Assembly: GCF_002940685.1 (NCBI RefSeq)
Contig: NZ_PNFP01000013.1
Span: 124,001-188,000, forward strand
Direction: 5' to 3'
DNA length: 64,000 nt
DNA from: Ensifer adhaerens
GTDB lineage: Bacteria > Pseudomonadota > Alphaproteobacteria > Rhizobiales > Rhizobiaceae
Of this stretch, positions 6,985 through 16,000 are shown one piece after another (within the stretch, counting starts at the first letter, position 1; the number at the start of each line of letters is the position of its first letter). The translations under genes and the position numbers were made by a program. The notes under the pieces were generated by a model. The model saw only the letters and a list, made by a program, of their open reading frames with translations. It searched no databases and was not told the DNA's origin.

Positions 6985-9900
6985 TCAGGCAGCAGCTTCA
7001 GTCCCTGCGACCTCGGCGAGAAGCCTCTGGGCGCTGACGAAATCCACCTTGCCGGTCCCGAGCACCGGTACGGCACCTACCCTCACCTCCGAGGGAACCA
7101 TCATGTCCATGGCGCCCTTGTCTTTGGCGAAGCGGAGGAAGGCGGCGCGTGTCGCACCCGGAGCGTCGGTGAGCATGACCAGGCGTTCACCCTTCTTGGC
7201 ATCGGGCAGCGACACCACAACAGTCAATTGACCCGGCCACATCTCGCCCGCCAGCGCCTCCACGGCGCCAAGCGAAACCATCTCGCCGCCGATCTTGGCG
7301 AAACGTTTGGCCCGGCCGCGGATGACGATGAACCCCTCTTCGTCGACGGTGACGATGTCGCCGGTGTCGTGCCAGCCGTCGGGCGTCGGTTCGATCACCC
7401 CGGGCGCTTCGACGCGAAGATATCCGGCCATCACGTTGGCGCCGCGGATGAAGAGCCGTCCGCCCTCGGTGACACCCGGCACGGCATCGAGCCTGTATTC
7501 CATGCCCGGCATGATCTTGCCGACGCTGCCCGCCTTGTTGAACATGGGCGTGTTGAGCGCGATCACCGGTGCCGCCTCGGTCACGCCGTAGCCTTCGAGG
7601 ATGCGGACGCCGAATTTTTCCATGTAGAGCGCGCGCGTGGCGGCCCTGACCGGCTCGGCGCCGGCGAAGCAGTAGCGGATCGAGCGGAAGTCATAGGGAT
7701 GGGCAGTTCGTGCATAGCCGTTCAGGAAGGTGTCGGTCCCGAAGATGATCGTCGCGTTCGAGGCGTAGATCAATTCGGGGATAATCCGGTAGTGCAGCGG
7801 CGACGGATAAAAGTAGACCGGCACGCCGGAGATGAGCGGCAGGACCGTTCCGGCCGTGAGCCCGAAGGAATGGAACACGGGCAGGATGTTGAACACCTTG
7901 TCGCCAGAGTGAAAATCGATGCGAGACGCGGCCTGGGCTGCGTTGGCGAGGATGTTGCGGTGGGTCAGCACCACGCCCTTCGGCGTTCCCTCGGATCCCG
8001 AAGTGTAGAGGATAACCGCCGGCTCCTCGGCCGTGCGCCGGACAAGCGGCCGCCCCTTGTGCAGAAGGCCGCGCAGCTTGTCGGCAAGGCCGATCGTCTG
8101 GCGCAGATCATCGAGCCAGACGATCTCCACCGTCTTCGACAGTTCCTCGACGACCGGGCCGAGTTTCGCCTGGGCAACGAAGGCGCGTGACGTCAGTACG
8201 TGACGGACCTCCGCGGCCTTACAAGCCGAAAGGATGTTGGCCGCGCCCGCGGTGAAGTTGAGCATGGCCGGCACCTTGCCGGCGGACATCACGCCGAGGA
8301 TGGTTGCAACTGCACCATTGGCATTGGGCAGGAGAACGCCAAGCGCCTGTTCGTTCGGGAAAAACAACTTGAACTTTGCGCCCAGCACGGCCGCACCCGT
8401 CAAAAGCTTTCCATAGGACAGGGAACCGGTGACCGGGTCCTGCACCGCGAGCCGGTTGAAGCCACGCTCCCTGGCCGTCTTGATCACCCTTTCGAGCACG
8501 GTGGTGTCGGTATCCGTGGTGCGGAACATCAGCATCGACATGACCTGATAAAGTGCTGCGCCCGCAGCCATCCGGCGCTTTCGGCCCTTCAACTCCTGCG
8601 GTACGCAGAGGCGCACCGGCTCCAGAATGGTGACCTTCACCTTCGGAAACAGGCGGCGGCGAACATGCAGGGAGCTGAGACGGGAAAAGTAGCTCTTCTC
8701 CAACCCGTCGATGCGCACGGGCACGACCATGGAGCCGGTCTTGTCGGCCACCATCGCGGCGCCGTCATAGACCTTCATCAGCGCGCCGGTCACCGTGATG
8801 CGGCCCTCGGGGAAGATCACCAACGGCTCACCATTGTTGACCGTCTTGATGAGCGTGCGCGTCGCCATCGGCTTCGAGGGATCCAGAGGCAGGAAGTTGC
8901 ACATCTTCAGGAACGGCTTGACCCACCAGGCCTTCGCGATCGTGTAGTCGACCGCGAAGGTCGGCTCCTCTTCGGTCAGCGCCAGCGCCAGAGCACCATC
9001 GAGGAAGGACACATGGTTGAGCGCAATGATCGGTGCGCGACCCGCCTTTTTCAGGTTGTCGAGGCCTTCCACCTCCAGCCGCAGGAAGGCACGGAAGAGG
9101 ATCGAGACGAAATCACGGAATGCGTTGGTCGGCAGCGTGCGCAGCATGACAAAGGCCGCCACGGCATTGGCGAATGCGAGGCCGGCGAAAAGCGCCGGTG
9201 TCGATACACCGGAGGTCTGCAGCACGGCGACAAGGCCACCGCCGGCGGTGATGAAGGCCGCGGACAGCACGTTCGATGCACCGATGACGCGCGAACGCTG
9301 GTCCTCTTGCGCCCAGGCCTGAAGGGCAGCGAGCGTGGGGACGGCCAGGAAGGCGCCAGCAATCGCCATGCCGGCAAGATCGATGGCGATCCGCACCCTA
9401 TAGGAACCGGCAAAGAAGGCGGAGAGCGTTTCAGTCGGTACAACCGCGCCGGCATGCCAGACGCACCAGGCGAGATCGAGGCCGAACAGCGCCATGATCA
9501 GGGCTCCGACGGGTGCCGGCAAGAGCACGATACGTCCAGCCAACATCCAGGCGGCGATCGCCGAGCCGAGGCCGACCGCGACCGCAAAGACGGCGAGATA
9601 GGCAGTGATCGCAGTCTCGTCGCCGCCGAGATCGTTCTTCACCATGGGCGGCAGCAGCGACAGCACGATGGCGCCCGCCAGCCAGAACCACGCGGCCATC
9701 AGCGCCGTGCGCCAAAGCCGCCTGTCGCCGTGAAGCGAAGCAACGAGGCGGGCGGTGGAACGCAGGACGTTGCGATCGACGACCAAGTCCGGCGCCTTGG
9801 CGCCAAGACGCGGAATGTAGCGGCTCGAAAGCCAGCAGGCGAGCGCTAGGCCGAGCATCATGGGACCAAACAGCCAGGGATTGACGCCATCGGCTGCGGC

Positions 9901-10383
9901 AAGACCTGCGATGACAGTGCCGCTGAGGATGGCGATAAACGTCGCCCCCTCGATCCAGGCGTTGGCGCGCGGCAGTTCCTTGCGCTCCAGGTGGTCGGGC
10001 AGGATGCCGTATTTGACGGGCCCGAAGAGCGCAGAGATGGCACCGAACAGGAAGAGTGCAACCAGCAGCACAGCGATGGAGGAGAATACGATACCGAAAA
10101 CCGCAACGCCCGCGGCAGCAAGCTCCCAGCGCTTCAGTCTCTCGGCAACGATCGCCTTGTCGAACTTGTCGGCAAGCTCACCGCCAAGGGCGGAAAAGAA
10201 GAGGAACGGCGCCATGAAGACGGCGCCGGCCAGGGTGACCAGCGAGCCCGCATCCTCGGCCGCCATGGTGGCGAGGATGAGGAAGACGAGCGTGTTCTTG
10301 AGGAAATTGTCGTTGAACGCCGACAGAAACTGCGTCCAGAAGAGCGGCGCAAAGCGCCGCGACGTCATGAGATTGTTTTTCAC
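6985..10383 (-). CDS. MFS transporter / PlsC acyltransferase / AMP-dependent acyl ligase fusion (LplT-Aas type)
   Basis: A 1132-residue fusion of three functions. Residues about 1-415 are a 12-helix major-facilitator domain like the lysophospholipid flippase LplT (QFLSAFNDNFLKNTLVFLIL at the start). Residues about 430-630 are a PlsC-type acyltransferase with the H-x4-D motif in LNHVSFLDG and FPEGRITVTG. Residues about 640-1132 are an adenylate-forming acyl-ACP/CoA synthetase with YTSGSEGTPKGVVLTH near residue 790 and HDTGDIV near the end. In E. coli LplT and Aas are separate and recycle lysophosphatidylethanolamine; here one chain should flip, activate fatty acid and re-acylate. The GTG start has AAAGGAG eight bases upstream. 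It is the last gene after pspA-like and yiaA/B-like genes and probably shares their TetR control. Confidence 0.92.
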   Translation of the reverse strand: MKNNLMTSRRFAPLFWTQFLSAFNDNFLKNTLVFLILATMAAEDAGSLVTLAGAVFMAPFLFFSALGGELADKFDKAIVAERLKRWELAAAGVAVFGIVFSSIAVLLVALFLFGAISALFGPVKYGILPDHLERKELPRANAWIEGATFIAILSGTVIAGLAAADGVNPWLFGPMMLGLALACWLSSRYIPRLGAKAPDLVVDRNVLRSTARLVASLHGDRRLWRTALMAAWFWLAGAIVLSLLPPMVKNDLGGDETAITAYLAVFAVAVGLGSAIAAWMLAGRIVLLPAPVGALIMALFGLDLAWCVWHAGAVVPTETLSAFFAGSYRVRIAIDLAGMAIAGAFLAVPTLAALQAWAQEDQRSRVIGASNVLSAAFITAGGGLVAVLQTSGVSTPALFAGLAFANAVAAFVMLRTLPTNAFRDFVSILFRAFLRLEVEGLDNLKKAGRAPIIALNHVSFLDGALALALTEEEPTFAVDYTIAKAWWVKPFLKMCNFLPLDPSKPMATRTLIKTVNNGEPLVIFPEGRITVTGALMKVYDGAAMVADKTGSMVVPVRIDGLEKSYFSRLSSLHVRRRLFPKVKVTILEPVRLCVPQELKGRKRRMAAGAALYQVMSMLMFRTTDTDTTVLERVIKTARERGFNRLAVQDPVTGSLSYGKLLTGAAVLGAKFKLFFPNEQALGVLLPNANGAVATILGVMSAGKVPAMLNFTAGAANILSACKAAEVRHVLTSRAFVAQAKLGPVVEELSKTVEIVWLDDLRQTIGLADKLRGLLHKGRPLVRRTAEEPAVILYTSGSEGTPKGVVLTHRNILANAAQAASRIDFHSGDKVFNILPVFHSFGLTAGTVLPLISGVPVYFYPSPLHYRIIPELIYASNATIIFGTDTFLNGYARTAHPYDFRSIRYCFAGAEPVRAATRALYMEKFGVRILEGYGVTEAAPVIALNTPMFNKAGSVGKIMPGMEYRLDAVPGVTEGGRLFIRGANVMAGYLRVEAPGVIEPTPDGWHDTGDIVTVDEEGFIVIRGRAKRFAKIGGEMVSLGAVEALAGEMWPGQLTVVVSLPDAKKGERLVMLTDAPGATRAAFLRFAKDKGAMDMMVPSEVRVGAVPVLGTGKVDFVSAQRLLAEVAGTEAAA

Positions 10384-10470
10384 GGAACGTCTCCTTTTTG
10401 AGCGCTCTGGATGAAAACCGTTCCACGCTCGTGCACAGGCCGTGCTTCGTGGCTGCAGGGCTGCCGATGA

Positions 10471-10749
10471 TCAAGCTTCGTCGCCCTTCATGCCGAGCAG
10501 CAGCTTTTCCGTCTTGGCATCGTCGATCCGGCGGATGAGCTTTTCGGCTTCCAGATTGTCGCGAAGCGTCTTGGTGACATTTACCGCCGTCTGCAGGAGC
10601 ATCAGGATCCCCATGGCGAGATAGCCCTTTCCCCAAAGGTCGATGGGCATCATGTAGAGGCCGATCACCACCATGAAGGCGGCCACGCCGAAGCTGACAT
10701 AGGAAAATGAGGTCCAGGCGGAGGAGTGTTTCATCAAGCTGTCATTCAT
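10471..10749 (-). CDS. YiaA/YiaB-family two-helix inner membrane protein
   Basis: A 92-residue protein matching the YiaA/B two-helix domain: SSAWTSFSYVSFGVAAFMVV, then IGLYMMPIDLWGKGYLAMG, then ILMLLQTAVNVTKTLRDN, and a charged cytoplasmic tail (EAEKLIRRIDDAKTEKLLLG). The biochemical role of the family is unknown. It lies 27 bases after the PspA-like gene and 87 bases before the MFS-PlsC-ligase fusion, on the same strand, so an envelope-maintenance role is suggested by context. The ATG has AAGGAA upstream. Confidence 0.85.
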   Translation of the reverse strand: MNDSLMKHSSAWTSFSYVSFGVAAFMVVIGLYMMPIDLWGKGYLAMGILMLLQTAVNVTKTLRDNLEAEKLIRRIDDAKTEKLLLGMKGDEA

Positions 10750-10776
10750 CGTCGTTTCCTTCGAGAAACAGAGGTT

Positions 10777-11463
10777 TCAGGATGCAGGGTTTGCCTTGGT
10801 GCGCAGACGCGCGAGCACGTCATCGGCACTTGTCACGAGAGGCCGGCCACAACCGGCTGCGGCCAGCTTCTGCGCCAGCGCCGACGGATCGGGCCGATGC
10901 TCGAGCTCGATCAGCGCCTCGGCTGTCAGCTCGGCCTCCCGCTGGCGTGTCTCGAGCCGGGCGAGCGTTGCCTCGGCATCGCCAAGTGTTGCGAGATCGT
11001 TCCCGGGCACGTCCCGTGAAAGGCGCCGCGTCCGGTCGCGTGCCTCAGCCAGGCGTTCGCCGCGGCGAAGCGCGGCCAGGCGGGTTTCGCTCTCGCGGAC
11101 GGCTTGCCTCAGCCGCTCTATTCCTTGTGTAAACTCCGCCTGGACCTGACGTGCATTCTGCAATTCCGTCTCCAGCCGGGCGATCGAGGCGGCGGCCTCG
11201 GCTGCCAGATCCTCCCTGCCCTTTTCAAGGGCTGCGATGGCACGTTCCTCGAGATCGCCGATGCGGGCGGAAAGCCTTTCGGCATTTTCCTTTTCCAGGC
11301 GATTTTGCGCGATCGCCAGAGCAACCGATCTGCGGGCAGCCTCGACGCCGCGTGCGGCATCACGGATCTGCTGGGCAAGAATGGGGAGCGCGTGGCGGTC
11401 GCCGAAGGCCTCCTCCGCCGTGTGGGCACGGCCCCTGAGCAGCGTCACGATTTGTTTGAACAT
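10777..11463 (-). CDS. PspA/IM30-family membrane-associated coiled-coil protein
   Basis: A 228-residue protein that begins MFKQIVTLLRGRA, the amphipathic membrane-binding helix typical of PspA, and continues as nearly unbroken charged coiled coil (for example RSVALAIAQNRLEKENAERL and AEAAASIARLETELQNARQ). PspA proteins bind stressed membranes and help maintain proton motive force. The start was set at 11463 because GGAGGTGAGGAA precedes that ATG; a longer frame opens eight codons upstream without a ribosome site. No PspF, PspB or PspC lies near; control appears to come from the divergent TetR gene through three palindromes in the 99-bp gap. The tail GRPLVTSADDVLARLRTK looks less conserved. 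Confidence 0.85.
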   Translation of the reverse strand: MFKQIVTLLRGRAHTAEEAFGDRHALPILAQQIRDAARGVEAARRSVALAIAQNRLEKENAERLSARIGDLEERAIAALEKGREDLAAEAAASIARLETELQNARQVQAEFTQGIERLRQAVRESETRLAALRRGERLAEARDRTRRLSRDVPGNDLATLGDAEATLARLETRQREAELTAEALIELEHRPDPSALAQKLAAAGCGRPLVTSADDVLARLRTKANPAS

Positions 11464-11480
11464 TTCCTCACCTCCATGTA

Positions 11481-11548
11481 TGAACAATGTTCAATAATCT
11501 TTTCGCACAAAGATGAACGATGTTCAATATAAAAATGAACGCCGTTCA
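11481..11548. promoter_or_regulatory. Three TGAAC-N3-GTTCA operators between tetR and pspA-like genes
   Basis: Three 13-bp palindromes of one format lie in the divergent gap: TGAACAATGTTCA (11481-11493), TGAACGATGTTCA (11514-11526) and TGAACGCCGTTCA (11536-11548). Their starts are 33 and 22 bp apart, both multiples of 11, so all three face the same side of the helix. They are the natural sites for the adjacent TetR protein, giving control of the pspA-like operon and autoregulation. The last site ends 14 bp before the TetR start codon. Confidence 0.8.
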
Positions 11549-11562
11549 CAAATGAGGTCACC

Positions 11563-12159
11563 GTGGCAGCAAAGCGTCAAACGAAGAAGGAAGACCTGAA
11601 GGCCAGACTGATCGTCGCCGGCACCGAACTCATTCGGGAACAGGGGCTGAAGAACTTGCGCGCGCGCGATATCGCCGAGCGCGCCGGCTCGGCCCTTGGC
11701 GGGCTCTACACCGTCTTCGACGACCTCGACGGGCTGATACTGCACGTCAATTCCGGCACGCTGAAACGGTTGGAGACCGCGCTCAACGCGGCGATTTCGC
11801 CGTCAACGAACATCGAGGAGACTTTCCTCAGCCTGTCTCTGGCATACCTGCGCTTTGCACTGGCGGAGCGCAACCTGTGGTCCGCCCTTTTCGAACATAG
11901 GATGCCGGAGGGCGTGTCCGTTCCGGAGTGGCATCTCGCCGAGCATGCCTTCCTGATCGGCCTCATTGCGACGCCGCTGTCGCGCCAAATGCCGGACGCT
12001 TCTTGCGACGAGGTGGCTATCCGTGCCCGGACGTTCTTTGCAGCTATTCATGGCGTGCTCTCTCTCAGCCTCGAGGGCCGGTTCATCGGAATAACGACCG
12101 AAGCGCTTGAACACGAAATCACGGTGCTCGCCGGTATCCTTGCCAGGAGCCGGAGCTGA
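11563..12159 (+). CDS. TetR/AcrR-family transcriptional regulator
   Basis: A 198-residue TetR-family repressor. The helix-turn-helix is at residues about 28-55 (LKNLRARDIAERAGSALGGLYTVFDDLDGL), followed by an all-helical ligand-binding domain of the WHG type. The start is a GTG at 11563 with GAGGT five bases upstream; the nearby ATG at 11552 is out of frame. Three identical-format palindromes lie directly upstream, between this gene and the divergent pspA-like operon, so it very likely represses both. The inducing ligand is unknown; a fatty acid or membrane-active compound would fit the controlled genes, but that is inference. Confidence 0.9.
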   Translation: MAAKRQTKKEDLKARLIVAGTELIREQGLKNLRARDIAERAGSALGGLYTVFDDLDGLILHVNSGTLKRLETALNAAISPSTNIEETFLSLSLAYLRFALAERNLWSALFEHRMPEGVSVPEWHLAEHAFLIGLIATPLSRQMPDASCDEVAIRARTFFAAIHGVLSLSLEGRFIGITTEALEHEITVLAGILARSRS

Positions 12160-12337
12160 CCGTCGGTGCGGGACCAATACGCAGTGTTGCGTTCGCCAGC
12201 GCTCGCCGTCAGCCGCCCATACCCGCAGGATCACCGAGCGGTTTTGTACCGCAATCAACAGGTCGCCTTGATGCGGATCGGCCCGAGACCGCCGATTTTC
12301 GTCTCCGAGAAATCACGCGTTGCAGGTTCGGCCAATC

Positions 12338-12997
12338 CTAACGTGCGAGCATCGCCACTCGATCAAGCGCTGTGCCGAATCCTAGCAAGGAGATTGAGAA
12401 CGGAGCCGCTGCCCCGCCATCAGCGACGGCCTTGACCTTGAGCGCTGCGCCGGCGCGCAGCGCGGCCAGAATTGGCGCGTCGAAGATCACGGGAACGAGG
12501 CACCCAACCGGGACGCAAGTGCGGAAGCGCACCGGCTCCATCGCCGGCCTGTCGTCGATCTGGAAGGTGACGCCGGGTTCGAGCGCCAGACCAAACGGCA
12601 GAACCAGCGTGCCCGACACAGTATCTCCGGATGGTGCCTCCAGCTCGATTGCGAGCACGCGCTGTCCGTTCTGCTGCGCCTGGACCTGAGACAGCGCGCA
12701 GCGCTTGACGCTTCCATCCTGCGCGCAGGCGACGCGCCAGTCCTTATAGGTTTCGTTCAGCGACGATGCGCCGCCCGGCAAGGACGACCCCGTTTCTGCA
12801 CCGGTTGTTTGGCCACCCGCCTGCATCTCGGCCACCTGGAAACGCTGCGGCCGAGGATCGTCGTGGCTGTCACGGATCTGTGTGGCCCGGGTCGGGGTCG
12901 AAGACGCGAACTCAGGGACAAGATATAGCGCCATGCCCACCGCAATCGCGAGCACTGCGGAAGAGAGCCCAAGGAACCGGATAGTGCTGCTTGTCAT
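12338..12997 (-). CDS. Invasion-associated locus B (IalB) family protein
   Basis: A 219-residue exported protein. It starts with a hydrophobic segment (FLGLSSAVLAIAVGMALYLV), then a low-complexity linker. The IalB domain follows from about residue 80: ETYKDWRVACAQDGSVKRCALSQ, the paired cysteines, GTLVLPFGLAL, and FRTCVPVGCLVP with a second cysteine pair. IalB of Bartonella is linked with erythrocyte invasion, but the family is common in non-pathogenic rhizobia and its molecular role is unclear. The ATG lies nine bases after the stop of the autotransporter gene, with AAGG from TGAAGGCC as ribosome site, so the two genes are very probably co-transcribed. Confidence 0.88.
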   Translation of the reverse strand: MTSSTIRFLGLSSAVLAIAVGMALYLVPEFASSTPTRATQIRDSHDDPRPQRFQVAEMQAGGQTTGAETGSSLPGGASSLNETYKDWRVACAQDGSVKRCALSQVQAQQNGQRVLAIELEAPSGDTVSGTLVLPFGLALEPGVTFQIDDRPAMEPVRFRTCVPVGCLVPVIFDAPILAALRAGAALKVKAVADGGAAAPFSISLLGFGTALDRVAMLAR

Positions 12998-13006
12998 GCA
13001 AGGCCT

Positions 13007-16000
13007 TCAGAACTTGACGTTGAGATTGATGCGCGCGGACTGATCGGAGACGTCTGAGCCGAACTGGCCCGCATAGGTCACGCCGAGCGTCGCGTTTGGC
13101 GAGAGGACGTAGTCGAGGCCGGCTTCAACCACCGCCACATTGCGCGCGATCGGAACCCCGGCGATCGAGAAGGTGTCGCCGCCGGCAAAACGCATCGCCG
13201 AGAGCGGCAGCACATCGCCGAAGGCGTGACGCCAGCCTGCCATGCCCTTGACCGTCACGGCCGTACCGTCGAGGTCGAAGGTGGTCGAGGCGCGCAGACC
13301 CAGCGTCGTCAAGGTGGTATCCGTCGTGTCGCCCTCGCTGCTGAGCGCGGCCGCCCCGCCATTCTCTGTGAAGTCACCCGTATGAACGCTCACGTGAGCG
13401 AGGTTGGCGAAGGGCTCGAACTGGGCCGCGCCCATGGCGAAGCCGTAACCGAGTTCGCCGAAGACCTGCGCCGTGCCTGCGTCGTAGTCGCTCTTCAGAG
13501 AGTTGCGGAGCCCGGGGATATTGACGTTCCGCGAGGCCGAGACGTCATGCCAGCTGTAGGCGGCACCGGCCCGGAAGGTAAGATCGCCCCAACGCGTGCC
13601 GCCATAGAGCCCGGCGTGATAGTTTTCGCTCGAACCGGAGGAGTAGCGGTCCTTCACGTCAAAACTGGTGTGGCTGTAGCCGGCGATCGCGCCGAAGCGC
13701 CAGTTGTCGAACGCCGGGACGTCCACGCCAGCAAAGAAGCCACCCGTCGAGCGGTTGAAGCGCGCGGCGTTGCCGTCGCCATCGGTGTGCCCCCAGGAGC
13801 CGAAGCCCTGGCTCCAGAACGCCAGACGATCCGTTGTCGCGGCAGCCGCGACCGGCGCGCCGTCGACATAGGTCGTGACCGGGCCTTTCGAAGCGCCGGT
13901 GCTTTCGAAAGCGGCGCGAAGGCGGTCGTTTATGGCATTGCGGGTAAAGCGGCTATCCTCGATCAGCGTCGATTTCACCGAAGCGTGGATCTCGCCCGAG
14001 AGCTGGTCGAAGGCGTTTTGTGCCTGCGGTGCCGACAGGTTCACGACGGCGTTGTAGACCGAATTGCCTCTCCCAAGGCTCTCGACCCCGTCGCCGGTGG
14101 CGATCTGGTTCGGCGTCAGACCGATGCTGGAGAAGTCGATGTTGTTGCGGGTCAGCTTCAGATAGGCGTTGTTGGCGTCGTAGCTGAGCGAGGGATCGAG
14201 GAAGGCGAAGTTCGAGGTCACGCCGCTGAAGGTGCCGCTGCGCCCGCCATTCGCGGTCAGGATCGTGTACTGTGTTTGCGGTGCATAGCTGCCCGTTTCG
14301 GCCAGCACATTGACCGAGCTGCCGGCGATGGTCGCTGTGCCGCTGGCCACGATCTTGTCCGACTGGCCGGCCGCGTTCACCTCGACCTCGTAGATGGAGC
14401 CTGCCGCCAGGGCGACGTTTCCGGCGACGTTCAGTGTGCCGATCGAGTTGCCCGGCGCGACCGTGCCCGAAACCTTCACGCTGCGCACCGATCCGGCGCC
14501 TTGCAGGCGACCGCCGGCCAGCACATCGACGGTGCCGCCAAGTGAACCGTTGACGGCGAGCGTGCCGCTTTCGACCGTGGTCGTTCCGGAGAAGGCGGAG
14601 GAATTGCCGGTCAGAGTGAGACGTCCAGCGCCAGCCTTGGCGAAGCTGCCGCTGCCCGAAATCACGCCGGCATAGCTGGCGTTGCGCGCTTGATCGAACT
14701 TCAGGGAGCCGCCGGAGGCGAGGTGTGTATTGCCGCCGAAGCGCTCGGCTGCAGTGACGAGCCTTCCGGCCTCGACCGTCCAATTGAGCGCCGACAGGCC
14801 GTTCAGGCTGAGGGTGCCTGCACCGCGCTTGATCATCCGGCCGCCCGAGCCGTTGAGCGCCGTTGCATCACCGGCAAAAGCGGCGTCGGCCGCCTGATCG
14901 AAGACGACCGTGCCGGCATTGCCGATATTGCCCGAGATCGAGCTGGCATTGCCGATCAGCGTGCCGGCGGCAACCAGCGTGTTGCCGTAGGCGTTGGCGC
15001 CGTTGTCGAGCCGCAGCGTGCCGGCCCCCTGCTTGATCAGATCGCCGCTGCCCGACGTTGCGCCCGTCAGGCCGACTTCGGTTGCGGCAGCGATGTCGAA
15101 GCGCCCGGCTTGCATCAGCGTGATCGACCGGGCGGTGTCGAAGCTCGCGGTGCTCGCAAGCGTGCCGCCGTTCAAGGTCAGACCGCCCGTCGCTGCGCCG
15201 AGATTGGCGTCACGTGACACCGACAGCACGCCACCGACGATCGTGGTGCCGCCACTGTAGGTGTTGTCGCCAGTGAGGGTGAGCGTGCCCGCGCCGGTCT
15301 TGGTCAGTGACGTGCCGTTCCAGCCGGTCGCAGAGTTCGCCACCTGGTCGGCAAGTGCGGCACCCACCGTGAAGCTGTCGGTGGCATCGGTCAGGGTGAA
15401 GCTGCCATGAGCGAGATTGTTGCCCGCGGTCCAGCTCAGGCCATAGCTTGCGAGGTACTGCAGGCTGTCGGCCGACTTGCGGGCCGACACGGTCAGATAG
15501 TCGACCGTGCCGCTGAAGCCGCCTACGGTAACGCTGGCGAAGTCGCCGACAATTCCAGAGCGCGTGTCGATCAGCACCTTGTCGAGCTGGCTCGCATCGT
15601 TGATGCCGCCGATGCTGAGGGCGACGCCATTGCCGATCGTGACGCGGTTGGCGGTCAACGTGGGGCTGGTCGGGCCGGCGACGACGGAGAGCGCTGTGTT
15701 GTCGCCGAGGGTGACAGCCCGTTCGACGGTCAGGGTCGCTGGCGTCTGGATAGCCAGCGTGCCGCCAGTCACGGTCAGGTTTCCGCCCAGGCTGTTGCCA
15801 ACGCCTGCGCTGCCGTCGCCGAACTGCAAGCGCCCGCCGGACACGCTGGTATCGCCCATATAGGCATTGCTGCCGGTCAGGATCGTCGTACCGGATCCGA
15901 TCTGCCGTACCGCGCCGCTGCCCGAGATCGCGCCGGCGAAAGTGAACGTGTCGGAGCGGTTGAAGGCAAGCGCGCCGTTGTTGACGACGTTGCCGGTGAT

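Noticed and set aside
8200-9849. Long plus-strand open frame of 549 codons
   Set aside because: It is antisense to the MFS-PlsC-ligase fusion, has an unnatural composition rich in His, Arg, Gly and Asp, and shows no domain. It follows from the high GC content.
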